Assembly (NCBI GenBank): GCA_021773115.1
Contig: JAJFKS010000028.1
Coordinates: forward strand, 297,796 to 361,795
Direction of reading: 5' to 3'
Length of the DNA stretch: 64,000 nucleotides
DNA from: Woeseiaceae bacterium
Lineage (GTDB): Bacteria; Pseudomonadota; Gammaproteobacteria; Steroidobacterales; Woeseiaceae
The notes below the pieces were generated by a model. That model ran no database searches and was not told where the DNA came from. It saw only the letters and a list, made by a program, of their open reading frames with translations. Position numbers and translations under genes: made by a program. This document shows positions 24,781-33,995 of the stretch, in pieces. The first letter of the stretch is position 1, and each line of letters begins with the position of its first letter.

Positions 24781-25593
24781 GTGACCAAAATGCCGACAAT
24801 ATTTGTACCGCATGGCGGGGGGCCGTGCTTTTTCATGGAATGGAATCCAGCGGACGAATGGGATGATATGGCCGAGTATCTTCGCAGTGTCCCTGTATTG
24901 GTCGGGCAGGAGCCCAAGGCGATGCTGGTGATTTCCGGCCACTGGGAAGAAGCGACAGTAACGGTGCAATCCAATCCGGCACCGGGCATGCTGTTTGATT
25001 ACCACGGGTTTCCGCCGCATACCTACCGGCTTGATTATCCGGCGCCCGGTGACCCCAATCTGGCGGCACGGGTGAAGGGCTTACTGGAAAATAACGGGAT
25101 CAGAGTTGCTACTAACTCGGCACGAGGCTTCGATCACGGGGCTTTCATCCCCCTGATGGTTGCCTTTCCAGCTGCGGACATCCCCGTTGTGCAGCTGTCT
25201 TTGCGTGCCGACCTTGATCCCGCCGCCCATATCGCCATGGGCGAGTCCCTTCAACCACTACGCAGCGAGGGCGTGCTCATCGTCGGCAGTGGCATGACCT
25301 ATCACAATATGCTGGTGATGATGCGCAACAATAAGTTCCGTGGCGACGATAACCGGGCAGGCGAGGCATTTGATAATTGGCTAAGCGATACGCTTACCAA
25401 TCCGGATACCGGTCAAAGAAATACGCAGTTGATGAACTGGACGAATGCGCCGTCCGCTCGAATCGCGCACCCGAGAGAAGAGCATCTGATGCCAATCCAC
25501 GTCGTGGCCGGTGCCGCAGGGACGGACGTCGGCAGGAAAACACTGGAGGATACCGTGTTGGGTGCAGTGGAGTCCGCTTTCCAGTTCGGCTAG
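24781..25593 (+). CDS. DODA-type extradiol aromatic ring-opening dioxygenase (LigB family)
   Basis: A 270-aa class III extradiol dioxygenase-like protein. MPTIFVPHGGGPCFF gives the first metal His, ISGHWEE the second, GFDHGAFIPL the third conserved His and VGSGMTYHN the catalytic-side His; HPREEHLMPIHVVAG near the C-terminus is typical of the YgiD/4,5-DOPA dioxygenase group. Starts are a GTG at 24781 (GAGAGGAA upstream) or the ATG at 24790. It probably opens a catecholic ring or acts as a related metal-dependent oxygenase in the cytoplasm. No immediate partner gene on this strand. Confidence 0.9.
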   Translation: MTKMPTIFVPHGGGPCFFMEWNPADEWDDMAEYLRSVPVLVGQEPKAMLVISGHWEEATVTVQSNPAPGMLFDYHGFPPHTYRLDYPAPGDPNLAARVKGLLENNGIRVATNSARGFDHGAFIPLMVAFPAADIPVVQLSLRADLDPAAHIAMGESLQPLRSEGVLIVGSGMTYHNMLVMMRNNKFRGDDNRAGEAFDNWLSDTLTNPDTGQRNTQLMNWTNAPSARIAHPREEHLMPIHVVAGAAGTDVGRKTLEDTVLGAVESAFQFG

Positions 25594-25724
25594 AGCAATA
25601 GTAGCAAAGTCCTAAAATGTACTGGATGAATACCGTGAGACGTTGGACAGTAGCAGTTAGCAGGAAAATCGCGAACCGTTCGCTTTGCAGCGCGGTGGTC
25701 TTCGTGTTTCGGTGTTCGCAGCGC

Positions 25725-26942
25725 TCAAATAACGCCGGTTTTTCTTAACGCAAACAATTTCTCTTCGCTCATGCCGAGTAAGTCACAGTAGACTTCTTCG
25801 TTGTGTTGACCGAGTTTCTCGGGTCCGGCCCAACGAATATTGCCAGGTGTTTTGGACAATTTTGGAAAGATATTCTGCATTTTGAGTGTTTCCAATTGTT
25901 CGCTCGGGACATCGACGATAGCCTCGCGGTGAGCGAAGTGCGGGTCCTCGAGCATATCGACCGCACGAAATATTTTTCCGGCCGGCACACTGTGACGTTG
26001 CATCAATTCGTCAATTTCAGCTACCGGTCTTTCATTCGTCCATTGCTCAATCAGCTCATCCAGCACCCTCTGGTTCTCGCCACGCGCAGTATGCGAATTG
26101 AATCTAGAGTCATTCTTGAGTTCCGGACGGCTCATCGCGTCACAAAGACGACCAAACACCGTGTCCTGATTGGCTGCTATCAAAAAGAAGCCGTCCGCAC
26201 ACCTGTAGAGATTGGACGGTGCGATATTGGGCATAACAGATCCGCTCCTTTCCCGAGTATGTCCGGACACGGCATATTCCGGGATCGTGGACTCCATGAT
26301 ATTGAGTACCGCTTCATATATTGCCGAGTCGACAACCTGACCTTCCCCCGTCTTGTCTCGATGGTGAAGCGCGGCGAGGGCGCCGTTGCAGGCAAAGATG
26401 GCGGCCAAACTGTCACCGATTGACAGGCCAACACGACTCGGTGGCCTGTCGGGCCAACCTGTCAGGTACCGCATGCCTGCCATCGCTTCGCCAATGGCCG
26501 CGTAACCGGCTCGCTTTGAATAAGGCCCTGTTTGCCCATATCCCGACACTCGAACCAATATCAGTCCAGGGTTGAGCTTCGACAGGACATCATATCCAAG
26601 GCCCCATTTTTCCAGGGTACCGGGCCGAAAATTCTCAATAAGAATATCTGCCTGAGAAACCAGAGATTTTACAATCTCCTGACCCTCAGTCAGTCTAAGG
26701 TTTGCTGTGATGCATCGTTTGTTCCTGGCGCAAACAGACCACCACAAAGGAATATCACCCTGGCCCCACTCGCGCATTGGATCACCCTTGCCCGGCGGCT
26801 CAATCTTGATTACGTCGGCACCTAAATCAGCGAGCAATTGTCCGCAGAAGGGCCCGGCAATCAGTTGACCGAGTTCAATTACTCGCACGTCGGTTATCGG
26901 TCCAGACCGGTTCGATCCGTGATTTTCGATACTCTTTGTCAT
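25725..26942 (-). CDS. Family III CoA transferase (CaiB/BaiF)
   Basis: A 405-aa CoA transferase that would move CoA between carboxylic acids through an enzyme-bound anhydride. Family marks are VRVIELGQLIAGPFCGQLLA, LGADVIKIEPPGKGDP, ILIENFRPGTLEKWGLGYD, RVSGYGQTGPY and the candidate catalytic Asp in VVDSAIYEA. The ATG at 26942 has GGAG seven bases upstream. It is followed upstream on the same strand by an HMG-CoA lyase gene 47 bases away, and the two look like an operon for cleaving a branched 3-hydroxy-dicarboxylyl-CoA such as citramalyl- or HMG-type CoA. Substrate not readable from sequence. Confidence 0.93.
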   Translation of the reverse strand: MTKSIENHGSNRSGPITDVRVIELGQLIAGPFCGQLLADLGADVIKIEPPGKGDPMREWGQGDIPLWWSVCARNKRCITANLRLTEGQEIVKSLVSQADILIENFRPGTLEKWGLGYDVLSKLNPGLILVRVSGYGQTGPYSKRAGYAAIGEAMAGMRYLTGWPDRPPSRVGLSIGDSLAAIFACNGALAALHHRDKTGEGQVVDSAIYEAVLNIMESTIPEYAVSGHTRERSGSVMPNIAPSNLYRCADGFFLIAANQDTVFGRLCDAMSRPELKNDSRFNSHTARGENQRVLDELIEQWTNERPVAEIDELMQRHSVPAGKIFRAVDMLEDPHFAHREAIVDVPSEQLETLKMQNIFPKLSKTPGNIRWAGPEKLGQHNEEVYCDLLGMSEEKLFALRKTGVI

Positions 26943-26989
26943 AGCTGAACTCCGGTCACTCCGTATTGAAACGTGTGTGGCCGCTGTGA

Positions 26990-27883
26990 TTAGGGAAAGC
27001 CGCCCGCCCGGCTGACCATCGACGGAAGCTGGCGACTGACAACATTACTCATCCAGGCGCTTGCCTCGATGAGCTTCTGAAGATCAATCCCTGTTGTGAC
27101 GCCGCCTCGCTGCAGAACGTAGGCAAGGTCTTCCGTAGCTATATTTCCTGTAGCGGCAGGCGCAAAAGGGCAGCCGCCTAATCCACCAACACTGGCATCG
27201 ATCGCTGTCGCACCTGCAAGAATCGCCGCATAGGCGTTGGCAACACCGTTGTTTCTGGTGTTGTGAAAGTGACCACGCAATCGAATGTCTGGAAGTGCTT
27301 CGCGCAGCTTTGTCATTAGTGACATGACCCGCCATGGATCGGCGACTCCGATCGTGTCGGCCAATGCGATTTCGTACGGTTCTGCCTCCGCCAGTTGCAA
27401 TGCGAACTCAACGACGTCGTCCTGCGCGACCTCCCCTTCGAAAGGGCATCCGAAAGCAACGGCAACCATCACGCTCGCAGTTCGCCCGTTGTCGCGCGCA
27501 AGACGAGCAATGTCGATAGCGACATCGAGAGATTCTCGGGCTGTCTGACCCTGATTACGTCGCGCAAAGGTATCTGAACAAACAGCAACAGCCCCAATCT
27601 GGTCAATGTTCGTGTTCAGTGCGCGCTCCGCACCTTGGCGGTTTAGCGCCAAGCCAATATACGTTACGTCGTCAAAGCGAGGTGCACCGGCAACGACATC
27701 TTCGGCGTCGGCCATCTGCGGTACTTTTGCCGGGCTAACAAAACTCGTTATTTCCAGGCGCTTGATTCCGGCGTCGACGGCGAAACGAATGAGCTGTAAT
27801 TTATCGGCGGTGGAAACGGCCTGACTTTCGTTTTGTAAACCGTCACGCGGGCTTACTTCAACAATCTCAACGGCTGTTTTCAT
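26990..27883 (-). CDS. Hydroxymethylglutaryl-CoA lyase-type enzyme
   Basis: About 297 aa, TIM-barrel lyase of the HMGL-like family. VEIVEVSPRDGLQNE opens the barrel with the metal Asp and catalytic Arg; HFHNTRNNG gives the metal histidines; GGLGGCPFAPAATGNIAT contains the catalytic Cys loop of HMG-CoA lyases. It cleaves HMG-CoA or a similar 3-hydroxyacyl-CoA to acetyl-CoA/pyruvate plus an acid. The ATG at 27883 is preferred; the frame extends six codons to a TTG. With the adjacent CoA transferase it forms a leucine- or itaconate-like side-branch module feeding central metabolism. Confidence 0.92.
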   Translation of the reverse strand: MKTAVEIVEVSPRDGLQNESQAVSTADKLQLIRFAVDAGIKRLEITSFVSPAKVPQMADAEDVVAGAPRFDDVTYIGLALNRQGAERALNTNIDQIGAVAVCSDTFARRNQGQTARESLDVAIDIARLARDNGRTASVMVAVAFGCPFEGEVAQDDVVEFALQLAEAEPYEIALADTIGVADPWRVMSLMTKLREALPDIRLRGHFHNTRNNGVANAYAAILAGATAIDASVGGLGGCPFAPAATGNIATEDLAYVLQRGGVTTGIDLQKLIEASAWMSNVVSRQLPSMVSRAGGFP

Positions 27884-28007
27884 ACTACTGGTTACGCTCA
27901 ATTTACTGGTCCGAGTCGATGAGTGACAACGGAATCGGTCTAGACCTGACTGCCTGAGGTCTAGTACACGGCAGAGTAAGGCATGTCCTGATGACCTGTT
28001 TCCGCGC

Positions 28008-28214
28008 TTACTGCTGTTTCCGCAAGTACATTAACAGCCCGAAAAAGCCGCCAAAAAAACCGCTGAACAATCCGCTCATACCGTTGCCGGCCGCGTTGGC
28101 GATCACAGTTTCCGGTAGCGGCACCAGGAAATAGTTCAGCGTGAAGCTTATTAACAGTCCTATGACACCGCCCACGATGCCCGGTGTGATGGAAGAAACA
28201 ACGTTCTTATTCAT
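28008..28214 (-). CDS. Small two-helix membrane protein
   Basis: A 68-aa protein with two glycine-rich hydrophobic segments, VGGVIGLLISFTLNYFLVPL and GLFSGFFGGFFGLLMYL, joined by a short polar loop and ending in RKQQ. Strong AGGAG ribosome site. Inner-membrane location is expected. No family recognised; it lies between the HMG-CoA lyase and FAH-type hydrolase genes on the same strand. Confidence 0.75.
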   Translation of the reverse strand: MNKNVVSSITPGIVGGVIGLLISFTLNYFLVPLPETVIANAAGNGMSGLFSGFFGGFFGLLMYLRKQQ

Positions 28215-28277
28215 TCTTTACTCCTGGAATTATCGTATCGAATTTTCTGCCGACTCGTCCGCGCCGATAGCTTTAGA

Positions 28278-29207
28278 TTAGCGCTGTGTGACCTGAGGCC
28301 GTATCCCGCCGGGTGGTTCACGGTCATTGATCATTCGAATGATCCGCTGGCCCATTTCCTTATCGACGCCCTTGTTCCATGTGCGCTTTAGGCGATCGGA
28401 AACCTGAACTTTCAACTTTCCAATTTTCTCAAAGGTCACCTCGACCTGTTCGCCATCTTGCACCGGGCCAATTCCCTGGTGGTTTGTGCCGGTGAATATC
28501 AGGTCGCCTGGGTTGAGTGTGGTGATCGACGAAACGTATTCAATGCAATCAGAGATATTGTGCCCCATGTCACTGGTGTTGAAATCGTGACGGGCCTGAC
28601 CGTCCACATGCAACTGGATTCGTAGAGATTGTGGATTCGGAATTTCGTCAGCGGTAACAATCCACGGACCGATCGGTGCGAACGTGTCATGTGATTTGTT
28701 AAGGATGCTTTGAGCGAAAATATCGAAACGCCCCGACACATCAATTCCGCCGGTGTATCCGAAAATGCTGTCGAGGGCATTATCCTTGGAAGCATTTTTT
28801 GTCGTTTTACCGACTATCGCCACCAGTTCGGGTTCATGGTGAAATATGCGCGCATCCACTTCGGGCAAGATAACGGTACCGCCCGGCCCCAATATTGCTT
28901 CCGGCGATTTAAAAAAAGCCCAGATGGGCAGGGGTGGTCCCGCGGTGCCTTCCAGGTAGTTCGATCCCATCGCGATGATTTTCCCCGGCCGCGGGATAGG
29001 GGCCTGTAAAGTGACGCTCGACAGCGGTACACCATCGGCCCGAGATACGTAGCGGTCAATATCGTTCCGTAGATCGGCGAAGTTAGCAATGACTGAAACC
29101 ATCATGCCCGCCCCATCATTAGCCTGCGAGGCGATTTCTGTCAGGTCAACTATGGCGTCATTCTTTATTACGCCAATTCGGTCTTCGTCAAAACACGCGA
29201 TCTTCAT
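28278..29207 (-). CDS. Fumarylacetoacetate hydrolase family protein, copy 1
   Basis: A 309-aa cytoplasmic metal-dependent C-C hydrolase or decarboxylase. The metal ligands are seen in FHHEPELVAIVGK (E-x-E) and the family loops in GYTGGIDVSGR, KSHDTFAPIGPWIVTADE and GDLIFTGTNHQGIGP. It is a close paralogue of the gene at 55515. ATG with AAGGA upstream. In this setting it would act on a ring-cleavage product, for example a fumarylpyruvate- or acylpyruvate-like compound, but the precise substrate is unknown. The stump of a thiolase gene follows upstream on the same strand. Confidence 0.92.
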   Translation of the reverse strand: MKIACFDEDRIGVIKNDAIVDLTEIASQANDGAGMMVSVIANFADLRNDIDRYVSRADGVPLSSVTLQAPIPRPGKIIAMGSNYLEGTAGPPLPIWAFFKSPEAILGPGGTVILPEVDARIFHHEPELVAIVGKTTKNASKDNALDSIFGYTGGIDVSGRFDIFAQSILNKSHDTFAPIGPWIVTADEIPNPQSLRIQLHVDGQARHDFNTSDMGHNISDCIEYVSSITTLNPGDLIFTGTNHQGIGPVQDGEQVEVTFEKIGKLKVQVSDRLKRTWNKGVDKEMGQRIIRMINDREPPGGIRPQVTQR

Positions 29208-29239
29208 GGAAAATCCTTTACATCCGGGAACTAAGCATT

Positions 29240-29395
29240 TTAGGCAATTTTGATCAGTACAGCTTCGCCCTGGCCGTATCCTCCGCCAAGGCGGCGCAGA
29301 GTTGAAATCAATGTCAATTCAAGGCGTGGTCCGCTCGCCACGAACGGATGGCCGATCGTGACGGCACCACCAGTCGAACTTGTTATGCCGCATAA
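29240..29395 (-). pseudogene. C-terminal stump of a thiolase gene
   Basis: An open stretch of 51 codons ends with GYGQGEAVLIKIA and a stop. It contains GGAVTIGHPFVASGPRLELT, the conserved thiolase His region, and then LRRLGGGYGQGEAV, in which the catalytic-Cys segment (VASICGG in the intact gene at 49378) has been lost. The upstream part is gone and an in-frame stop precedes it. It is a relic of a paralogue of the intact thiolase, lying between the FAH gene and the acyl-CoA dehydrogenase promoter. Confidence 0.8.
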
Positions 29396-29450
29396 TTATT
29401 CAGTGCGACCGTCTTCATACAAGAATATTACGGCCTAGTCTGAACGGTCT

Positions 29451-29501
29451 AAAAATCAACTATACCGTTGATTTTTCGTCGCGTCGAGCGTAACCTGTTT
29501 C
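29451..29501 (+). promoter_or_regulatory. Promoter with palindromic operator for the acyl-CoA dehydrogenase-type gene
   Basis: A perfect 10-bp inverted repeat AAAAATCAAC / GTTGATTTTT (29451-29460, 29467-29476) overlaps a -35 box TTGATT (29468-29473). A 17-base spacer ending TCGAGCG leads to a -10 box TAACCT (29491-29496). The same spacer ending and spacing occur in promoters at 52293 and 57360, so the three promoters descend from one sequence. A TetR-family protein encoded at 34611 is a candidate ligand. Confidence 0.6.
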
Positions 29502-29526
29502 GACGAAAGAATTGAGGGGAAACGAA

Positions 29527-30744
29527 ATGGCAGAGGAAAAAGTTGTCCAGTCTGGAACAGGGCAGGGCTTCAGCGACTTTATGGATGCGGCAAAACGACT
29601 TCGACCGCTGATTGAGAAACATGCTGATGAGGCGGAACAACTCCGGCACCAGGCCGACCCCGTCGTTTCAGCGTTGCGAGAAAGCGGTATCTATACGATG
29701 TTGTTGCCGAAAGACCTCGGTGGCGCTGAGCTGTCGTTCGTCGAAGCCCTCGAGGTCGTCGAACAGGTTTCCATCGCCGACGGATCGACGGGATGGTGTT
29801 CGATGGTATCGAATGTTGCCGGCTGTACGGTTGGTGCCTACCTTCCCGAGAAAGGTGCGCAGCAGGTATGGAAAGATGGGCCGAACAGAACATTAGCGGG
29901 TCAGGGGGTTCCACGCGGACATGCCCGTCGCGTAGATGGCGGTTTCATGATCGAAGGCGCGTGGAGCTACGGAAGCGGAATTTACCATGCCGAAGTGATC
30001 CACTCCGGTTGCACGGTTATGAAGGACGGTAAGCCGGAATTGGACGAAAATGGTTTGCCGGAAATTATCCTTACCCACTTCGATCCAGACGAAATTGATC
30101 TTGGCGATAATTGGGATGTTATGGGTCTGCGTGGTACGGGTAGCTACGACTACAAGCTTAAGCAGGCAGAACTATTTGTGCCGGACTATATGTGTTACCG
30201 CTATGCTGCGGATGTTCCGGTGCGTGGTGGGAATCAGTATTCTCCGGGTCTGATCGGATTTACGACCTGGGGCCACACAGCCTGGGCCATGGGTATCGGC
30301 CGGCGATTGCTCGACGAGATCAAGGCGATTGCCACCAGCAAGGCGAATGTGTTCGGAAAGATCGGAGAAGGGTCAGCCTTCAAGTACGATTTCGCCAAAT
30401 CCGAGTCGAAGTATCGCTCCGCTCGGGCATTTTGCCACGACGTTTGGGATGACCTAAGTGAATCGCTAGTCCGCGGTGAGCCGGCAAGTCTTGAGCAGAT
30501 CGCGCTAATTCGTATGGCGATGCGGCACATGCACGACGTGATATCAGACATTTCTACCTTTACGCATCGGTCTGGAGGCGGCGTTTCGTTGCGGCCCAGC
30601 ATCATTCAGCGTTGTTTCAGGGATATTCACGCCGGTACTCAACACATATTGCTGTCAGATCAGATTTACCAGGAGTCTGCACGGGTGTTGCTCGGTATGA
30701 CTGGCAAGGATGCTCGCTGGAGTATTTTCGGCGTTTTAGACTGA
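29527..30744 (+). CDS. Acyl-CoA dehydrogenase-fold flavin monooxygenase-like enzyme
   Basis: A 405-aa member of the group-D flavoprotein monooxygenase/acyl-CoA dehydrogenase superfamily (HsaA, HpaH type). N-terminal helical domain FSDFMDAAKRLRPLIEKHAD and YTMLLPKDLGGAELSFVEAL; beta domain with WSYGSGIYHAEVI and GLRGTGSYDY; C-terminal helices with IGRRLLDEIKAIA, THRSGGGVSLRPSIIQRC, RDIHAGTQHILLSD. HsaA-like enzymes hydroxylate phenols using FMNH2 from a separate reductase; a flavin reductase gene lies at 35850. ATG at 29527 with GAGGGG. An internally deleted paralogue is present at 57419. Confidence 0.88.
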   Translation: MAEEKVVQSGTGQGFSDFMDAAKRLRPLIEKHADEAEQLRHQADPVVSALRESGIYTMLLPKDLGGAELSFVEALEVVEQVSIADGSTGWCSMVSNVAGCTVGAYLPEKGAQQVWKDGPNRTLAGQGVPRGHARRVDGGFMIEGAWSYGSGIYHAEVIHSGCTVMKDGKPELDENGLPEIILTHFDPDEIDLGDNWDVMGLRGTGSYDYKLKQAELFVPDYMCYRYAADVPVRGGNQYSPGLIGFTTWGHTAWAMGIGRRLLDEIKAIATSKANVFGKIGEGSAFKYDFAKSESKYRSARAFCHDVWDDLSESLVRGEPASLEQIALIRMAMRHMHDVISDISTFTHRSGGGVSLRPSIIQRCFRDIHAGTQHILLSDQIYQESARVLLGMTGKDARWSIFGVLD

Positions 30745-30754
30745 GTATTCCCGG

Positions 30755-31621
30755 ATGACTACAAAATCAGACAAAATTATGGACTCGCGTCGCATTGTTG
30801 CAGACGGTCTCATGTTCGGTGAGGGGCCGCGGTGGCACGATGGTTCGTTGTGGGTCTCAGACATGCTCGGTAAGGCGATCTATAAGATCGGCCTCGACGG
30901 TGAAAAGGAAAAAGTGGCAGAGGTGTCCGGCTCTCCGTCCGGCCTTGGCTGGCTTCCCGACGGACGCATGCTGGCAGTATCAATGGTCGACGGCGTAGTT
31001 TTGGTCTTCGAGGATGGATGTTCCACGGTTTATGCGGACCTCAATTCGATTACCGGCGGTACGCCCAATGACATGATAGTGGACCGAAACGGACGCGCGT
31101 ACGTCGGCAATGCCGGCTGCAATTTGTTTGCGGGCCTTGATCCTAATCCTACCAATCTCATGCTGATCGACTCCGATGGTGTTCGACAGGTCGCTGACGA
31201 CCTTATTTTTCCTAACGGCATGGCGATTGGTCCGGACGGCAAGACTCTGCTGGTCGCCGAAACTTTTGCACATCGGCTGACAGCGTTCACTATTGAACAA
31301 GACGGCTCCCTTTCCGATCGCCGCGTTTTCGCCGAATTACCGGATCGAACTCCGGACGGGATCTGTCTGGATGCAGAAGGGGCTGTGTGGGCAAGCTCCC
31401 CTGAGACGAGTGAGGTGGTACGTGTTTGCGACGGCGGTGAGATAACACACAGCATCAGCCTGGGTGGTCGATTTGCTGCTGCGTGCGTGGCCGGTGGACC
31501 GGACAGGCGTACTCTCTTCGTTGTCTCGTCGGATACAACGCCGGAGAAATTTATGCGCGGTGAATCAACGTGTCGAATCGAAGCTTACAACATCGACATT
31601 CCGGGTGCAGGAGCACCGTAA
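30755..31621 (+). CDS. SMP-30/gluconolactonase family lactonase, copy 1
   Basis: A 288-aa six-bladed beta-propeller hydrolase. Metal-site and propeller signatures: MFGEGPRWHDGSLWVSDM (first metal Glu), GSPSGLGWLPDGRMLAVSM, GGTPNDMIVDRNGRAYVGN, FPNGMAIGPDGKTLLVAET and TPDGICLDAEGAVW. Such enzymes open lactones; the substrate may be a lactone formed during ring breakdown. It starts 10 bases after the dehydrogenase-type gene. Near-identical architecture and sequence to the gene at 57644. A 7-bp hairpin follows the stop. Confidence 0.93.
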   Translation: MTTKSDKIMDSRRIVADGLMFGEGPRWHDGSLWVSDMLGKAIYKIGLDGEKEKVAEVSGSPSGLGWLPDGRMLAVSMVDGVVLVFEDGCSTVYADLNSITGGTPNDMIVDRNGRAYVGNAGCNLFAGLDPNPTNLMLIDSDGVRQVADDLIFPNGMAIGPDGKTLLVAETFAHRLTAFTIEQDGSLSDRRVFAELPDRTPDGICLDAEGAVWASSPETSEVVRVCDGGEITHSISLGGRFAAACVAGGPDRRTLFVVSSDTTPEKFMRGESTCRIEAYNIDIPGAGAP

Positions 31622-31631
31622 TTATTAGGGG

Positions 31632-31648
31632 TCCTTGCGGTGCAAGGA
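31632..31648 (+). other. Short perfect hairpin between lactonase and TonB receptor genes
   Basis: TCCTTGC-GGT-GCAAGGA, a 7-bp stem with a three-base loop, 10 bases after the lactonase stop. There is no T-run, so it is more likely an mRNA-processing or stability element, or a weak attenuator, than a full terminator. Confidence 0.4.
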
Positions 31649-31678
31649 TCGAATTAAGACAGATTACCGGGGGGTATT

Positions 31679-33976
31679 ATGTACAGAGTAACAAGTAAGA
31701 AAGCGTTGGCTCTGATCTGCTTAGTAAGCACGTGCGGCGGCACCGCATTTGCTCAATCAGCTTCGCAGCTTGAAGAGATCGTTGTTACCGCACAGAAGCG
31801 AAGCCAGTCGATTCAGGATGTGCCCATATCCATGGTCGCGCTCGGCGATGAAGACATGCGCAAGTTAGGCATTGAGCGAGCAAGCGAGGTGCTCAACTTC
31901 ATTCCAAACGCGAGCACGCATCTAATCTTTGGTGACTCGCAATTCAACTTCTATATACGCGGCGTAGGAGATTCCAACTTTCACGTTAACTCTATCGCTT
32001 CGGTAGGCGTCTATGCGGATGAAGTTTCCTTAAACTCCGCTCCCACCTGGGGATTCTCATCCTTCGACCTTGAGCGTGTGGAAGTACTTCGTGGTCCACA
32101 AAATACTTTGTTCGGTCGGAATACTACGGGTGGCGCCATCGTTTACGTGGCCAATAAACCCGTAATCGGCGAAAGTTTAAATGGACGCGCGAATCTGACG
32201 TACGGACGATTTAACAAGCTGAAATACGATGCAGCAATAGGCCTGCCCGCCGGCGATAATTGGGCTTTTCGTTTTTCGATTCTCGGCAGCACTCAAGACG
32301 GAGTTCAGGAAAATCTGTTTCTGGGCGGGGATGACGCAGAGCAGGAACGCTATGCTGCCCGCGCGCAGGCATTGTGGGAGCCGAATGAGAATTTCAGTGC
32401 GCTGCTAACCGCGAACTACGGCGTTGATCGGAGCGGAAACCGGCGGCCGAAATCTATTGGCACGCAGGATCCGTTAGATCCCACGCAGGTCTGTTCCGTT
32501 TCCCTGGCTGACCTTGGGCTGGGGCAGCCTTGCGGCGATGGCGGTGGATTTGTTGATACGGCCGATAATCGCGAAGTATTCGGCAATATGCCGAATCCGA
32601 TGAATGACATCGACGTATGGGGAGGTTCCGCCAAGCTGGACTGGAATTTTGATAACATGACGTTTTCGTCGATTTCCAGTTACGTACACAACGAGATGCA
32701 GCGCAGCGAAGACGCTGACGCCGGTCCTCATGCTTTTTTCGAATTGCATCAGGGGACGGATGTAGATCAGATCAGCCAGGAATTCCGTCTTGTTTCCAGC
32801 GGAGAATCGAGCATGAACTGGATCGCCGGAGTGCTTTACTTCTCGGAGGATGCTTACTTACCGACAGTCATCCGACGAACGCCATTGACGCCACCCGATC
32901 CTGCTGGTGCGCTTCCGGGTAGCCCCGCGGCGGCATTCACAATCCTTCCCTCGACGATTATTTCACAAGATGATGAGTCGCTGTCGGCATACGGACAGAT
33001 TGAGCTGGATTTGACGGATGCGTTTGCGATGACAGCTGGCCTTCGTCTCTCACGCGAGGAAAAGACTGGAGTGAACGATACTTTCGTCGGTGTTGGGGCA
33101 GGAATCCCGTTCGGTACTTTTTTCGACGAGGAGTTGGCGAGGACAAACATCATCGCCTCTGTTGGCGTCACGCCGCTGGTAGCGAAAACGGACGAGTGGG
33201 GTGGAAAGATCGGATTGACCTATACCGCAGAGTCGGGTTCTCTTCTTTACGGCAGCGTCAGCCGCGGCTTCAAGAGCGGGGGCTTCAGTGCTGCGGCCTT
33301 ACAGGCCCTCATTGGCGAAGCTGCGCGAGAGGTAAGGCCGGAGTCCCTATTGACTTATGAAGTGGGTTATAAGGGAGAATTTCTCGACAATAGCCTGACG
33401 ACGAACGTTGCTGTTTTTTACAATGATTGGGATGACATGCAGGTCTTTTCGGTCTTGTTAGAGCAAGGAGTGCTCTTGCCCCTTCTGCTGAACGTTCCGC
33501 AAGCGGCCAGTTGGGGTGCGGAAATCGAAACTCGGTGGAATCCAGCAGATGGTTGGCTAGTGCAACTCGGACTGGGTCTGCTCGACTCGGAGCTAAAGGA
33601 TACGACCGACTTACCGGCGGTGAGCGTGGGCAACGAACTGCCATATGCGCCCGGCCTGTCTTTCGACGGTTTGGTTCGGCGTCACTGGGATGTTGCCGAC
33701 GGAGTGCTGAGCGTCCAGGTTGATTTCCATTACGAAGATGAGCAGACATACGATCTGGCGAATAAGGTGGAGCTTTCGGAGGACAGCCATAATCTGTTGA
33801 ATGCTCGAATCGAGTACGAATTTGATCGCTATCGTATCGGATTGTGGGGTCAGAACCTCACTGAGGAAAGTTATTGTGTTAACAAACTCGATTTTCGTGG
33901 TCCGGCACAGAACATCAAGTGTGTCACGAACAACGATTTTGTTATGTACGGACTTGATTTCAATATAGAATTCTAA
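31679..33976 (+). CDS. TonB-dependent outer-membrane receptor, copy 1
   Basis: A 765-aa outer-membrane active transporter. A signal peptide (MYRVTSKKALALICLVS ... GTAFAQ) precedes a TonB-box-like EEIVVTAQKR. The plug follows (QDVPISMVALGDEDMRKLG, RVEVLRGPQNTLFGRNTTGG) and then a 22-strand barrel ending in an aromatic residue (GLDFNIEF). RGPQ-LFG-N-GGAI is the sphingomonad/gammaproteobacterial class used for aromatic, steroid or other hydrophobic substrates rather than siderophores only. A run of six G lies just before the ATG as ribosome site. It is between lactonase and VOC genes, so it is probably the uptake channel for the pathway substrate. Confidence 0.95.
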   Translation: MYRVTSKKALALICLVSTCGGTAFAQSASQLEEIVVTAQKRSQSIQDVPISMVALGDEDMRKLGIERASEVLNFIPNASTHLIFGDSQFNFYIRGVGDSNFHVNSIASVGVYADEVSLNSAPTWGFSSFDLERVEVLRGPQNTLFGRNTTGGAIVYVANKPVIGESLNGRANLTYGRFNKLKYDAAIGLPAGDNWAFRFSILGSTQDGVQENLFLGGDDAEQERYAARAQALWEPNENFSALLTANYGVDRSGNRRPKSIGTQDPLDPTQVCSVSLADLGLGQPCGDGGGFVDTADNREVFGNMPNPMNDIDVWGGSAKLDWNFDNMTFSSISSYVHNEMQRSEDADAGPHAFFELHQGTDVDQISQEFRLVSSGESSMNWIAGVLYFSEDAYLPTVIRRTPLTPPDPAGALPGSPAAAFTILPSTIISQDDESLSAYGQIELDLTDAFAMTAGLRLSREEKTGVNDTFVGVGAGIPFGTFFDEELARTNIIASVGVTPLVAKTDEWGGKIGLTYTAESGSLLYGSVSRGFKSGGFSAAALQALIGEAAREVRPESLLTYEVGYKGEFLDNSLTTNVAVFYNDWDDMQVFSVLLEQGVLLPLLLNVPQAASWGAEIETRWNPADGWLVQLGLGLLDSELKDTTDLPAVSVGNELPYAPGLSFDGLVRRHWDVADGVLSVQVDFHYEDEQTYDLANKVELSEDSHNLLNARIEYEFDRYRIGLWGQNLTEESYCVNKLDFRGPAQNIKCVTNNDFVMYGLDFNIEF

Positions 33977-33995
33977 ACATAGGGGGGGGTTAACT

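Noticed and set aside
25594..25724. Possible small gene between the DODA dioxygenase and CoA transferase
   Set aside because: No frame with a start and ribosome site longer than about 20 codons.
29250..29438. Plus-strand open frame of 62 codons before the acyl-CoA dehydrogenase-type gene
   Set aside because: The coding signal is on the opposite strand (thiolase stump); this frame is its shadow.
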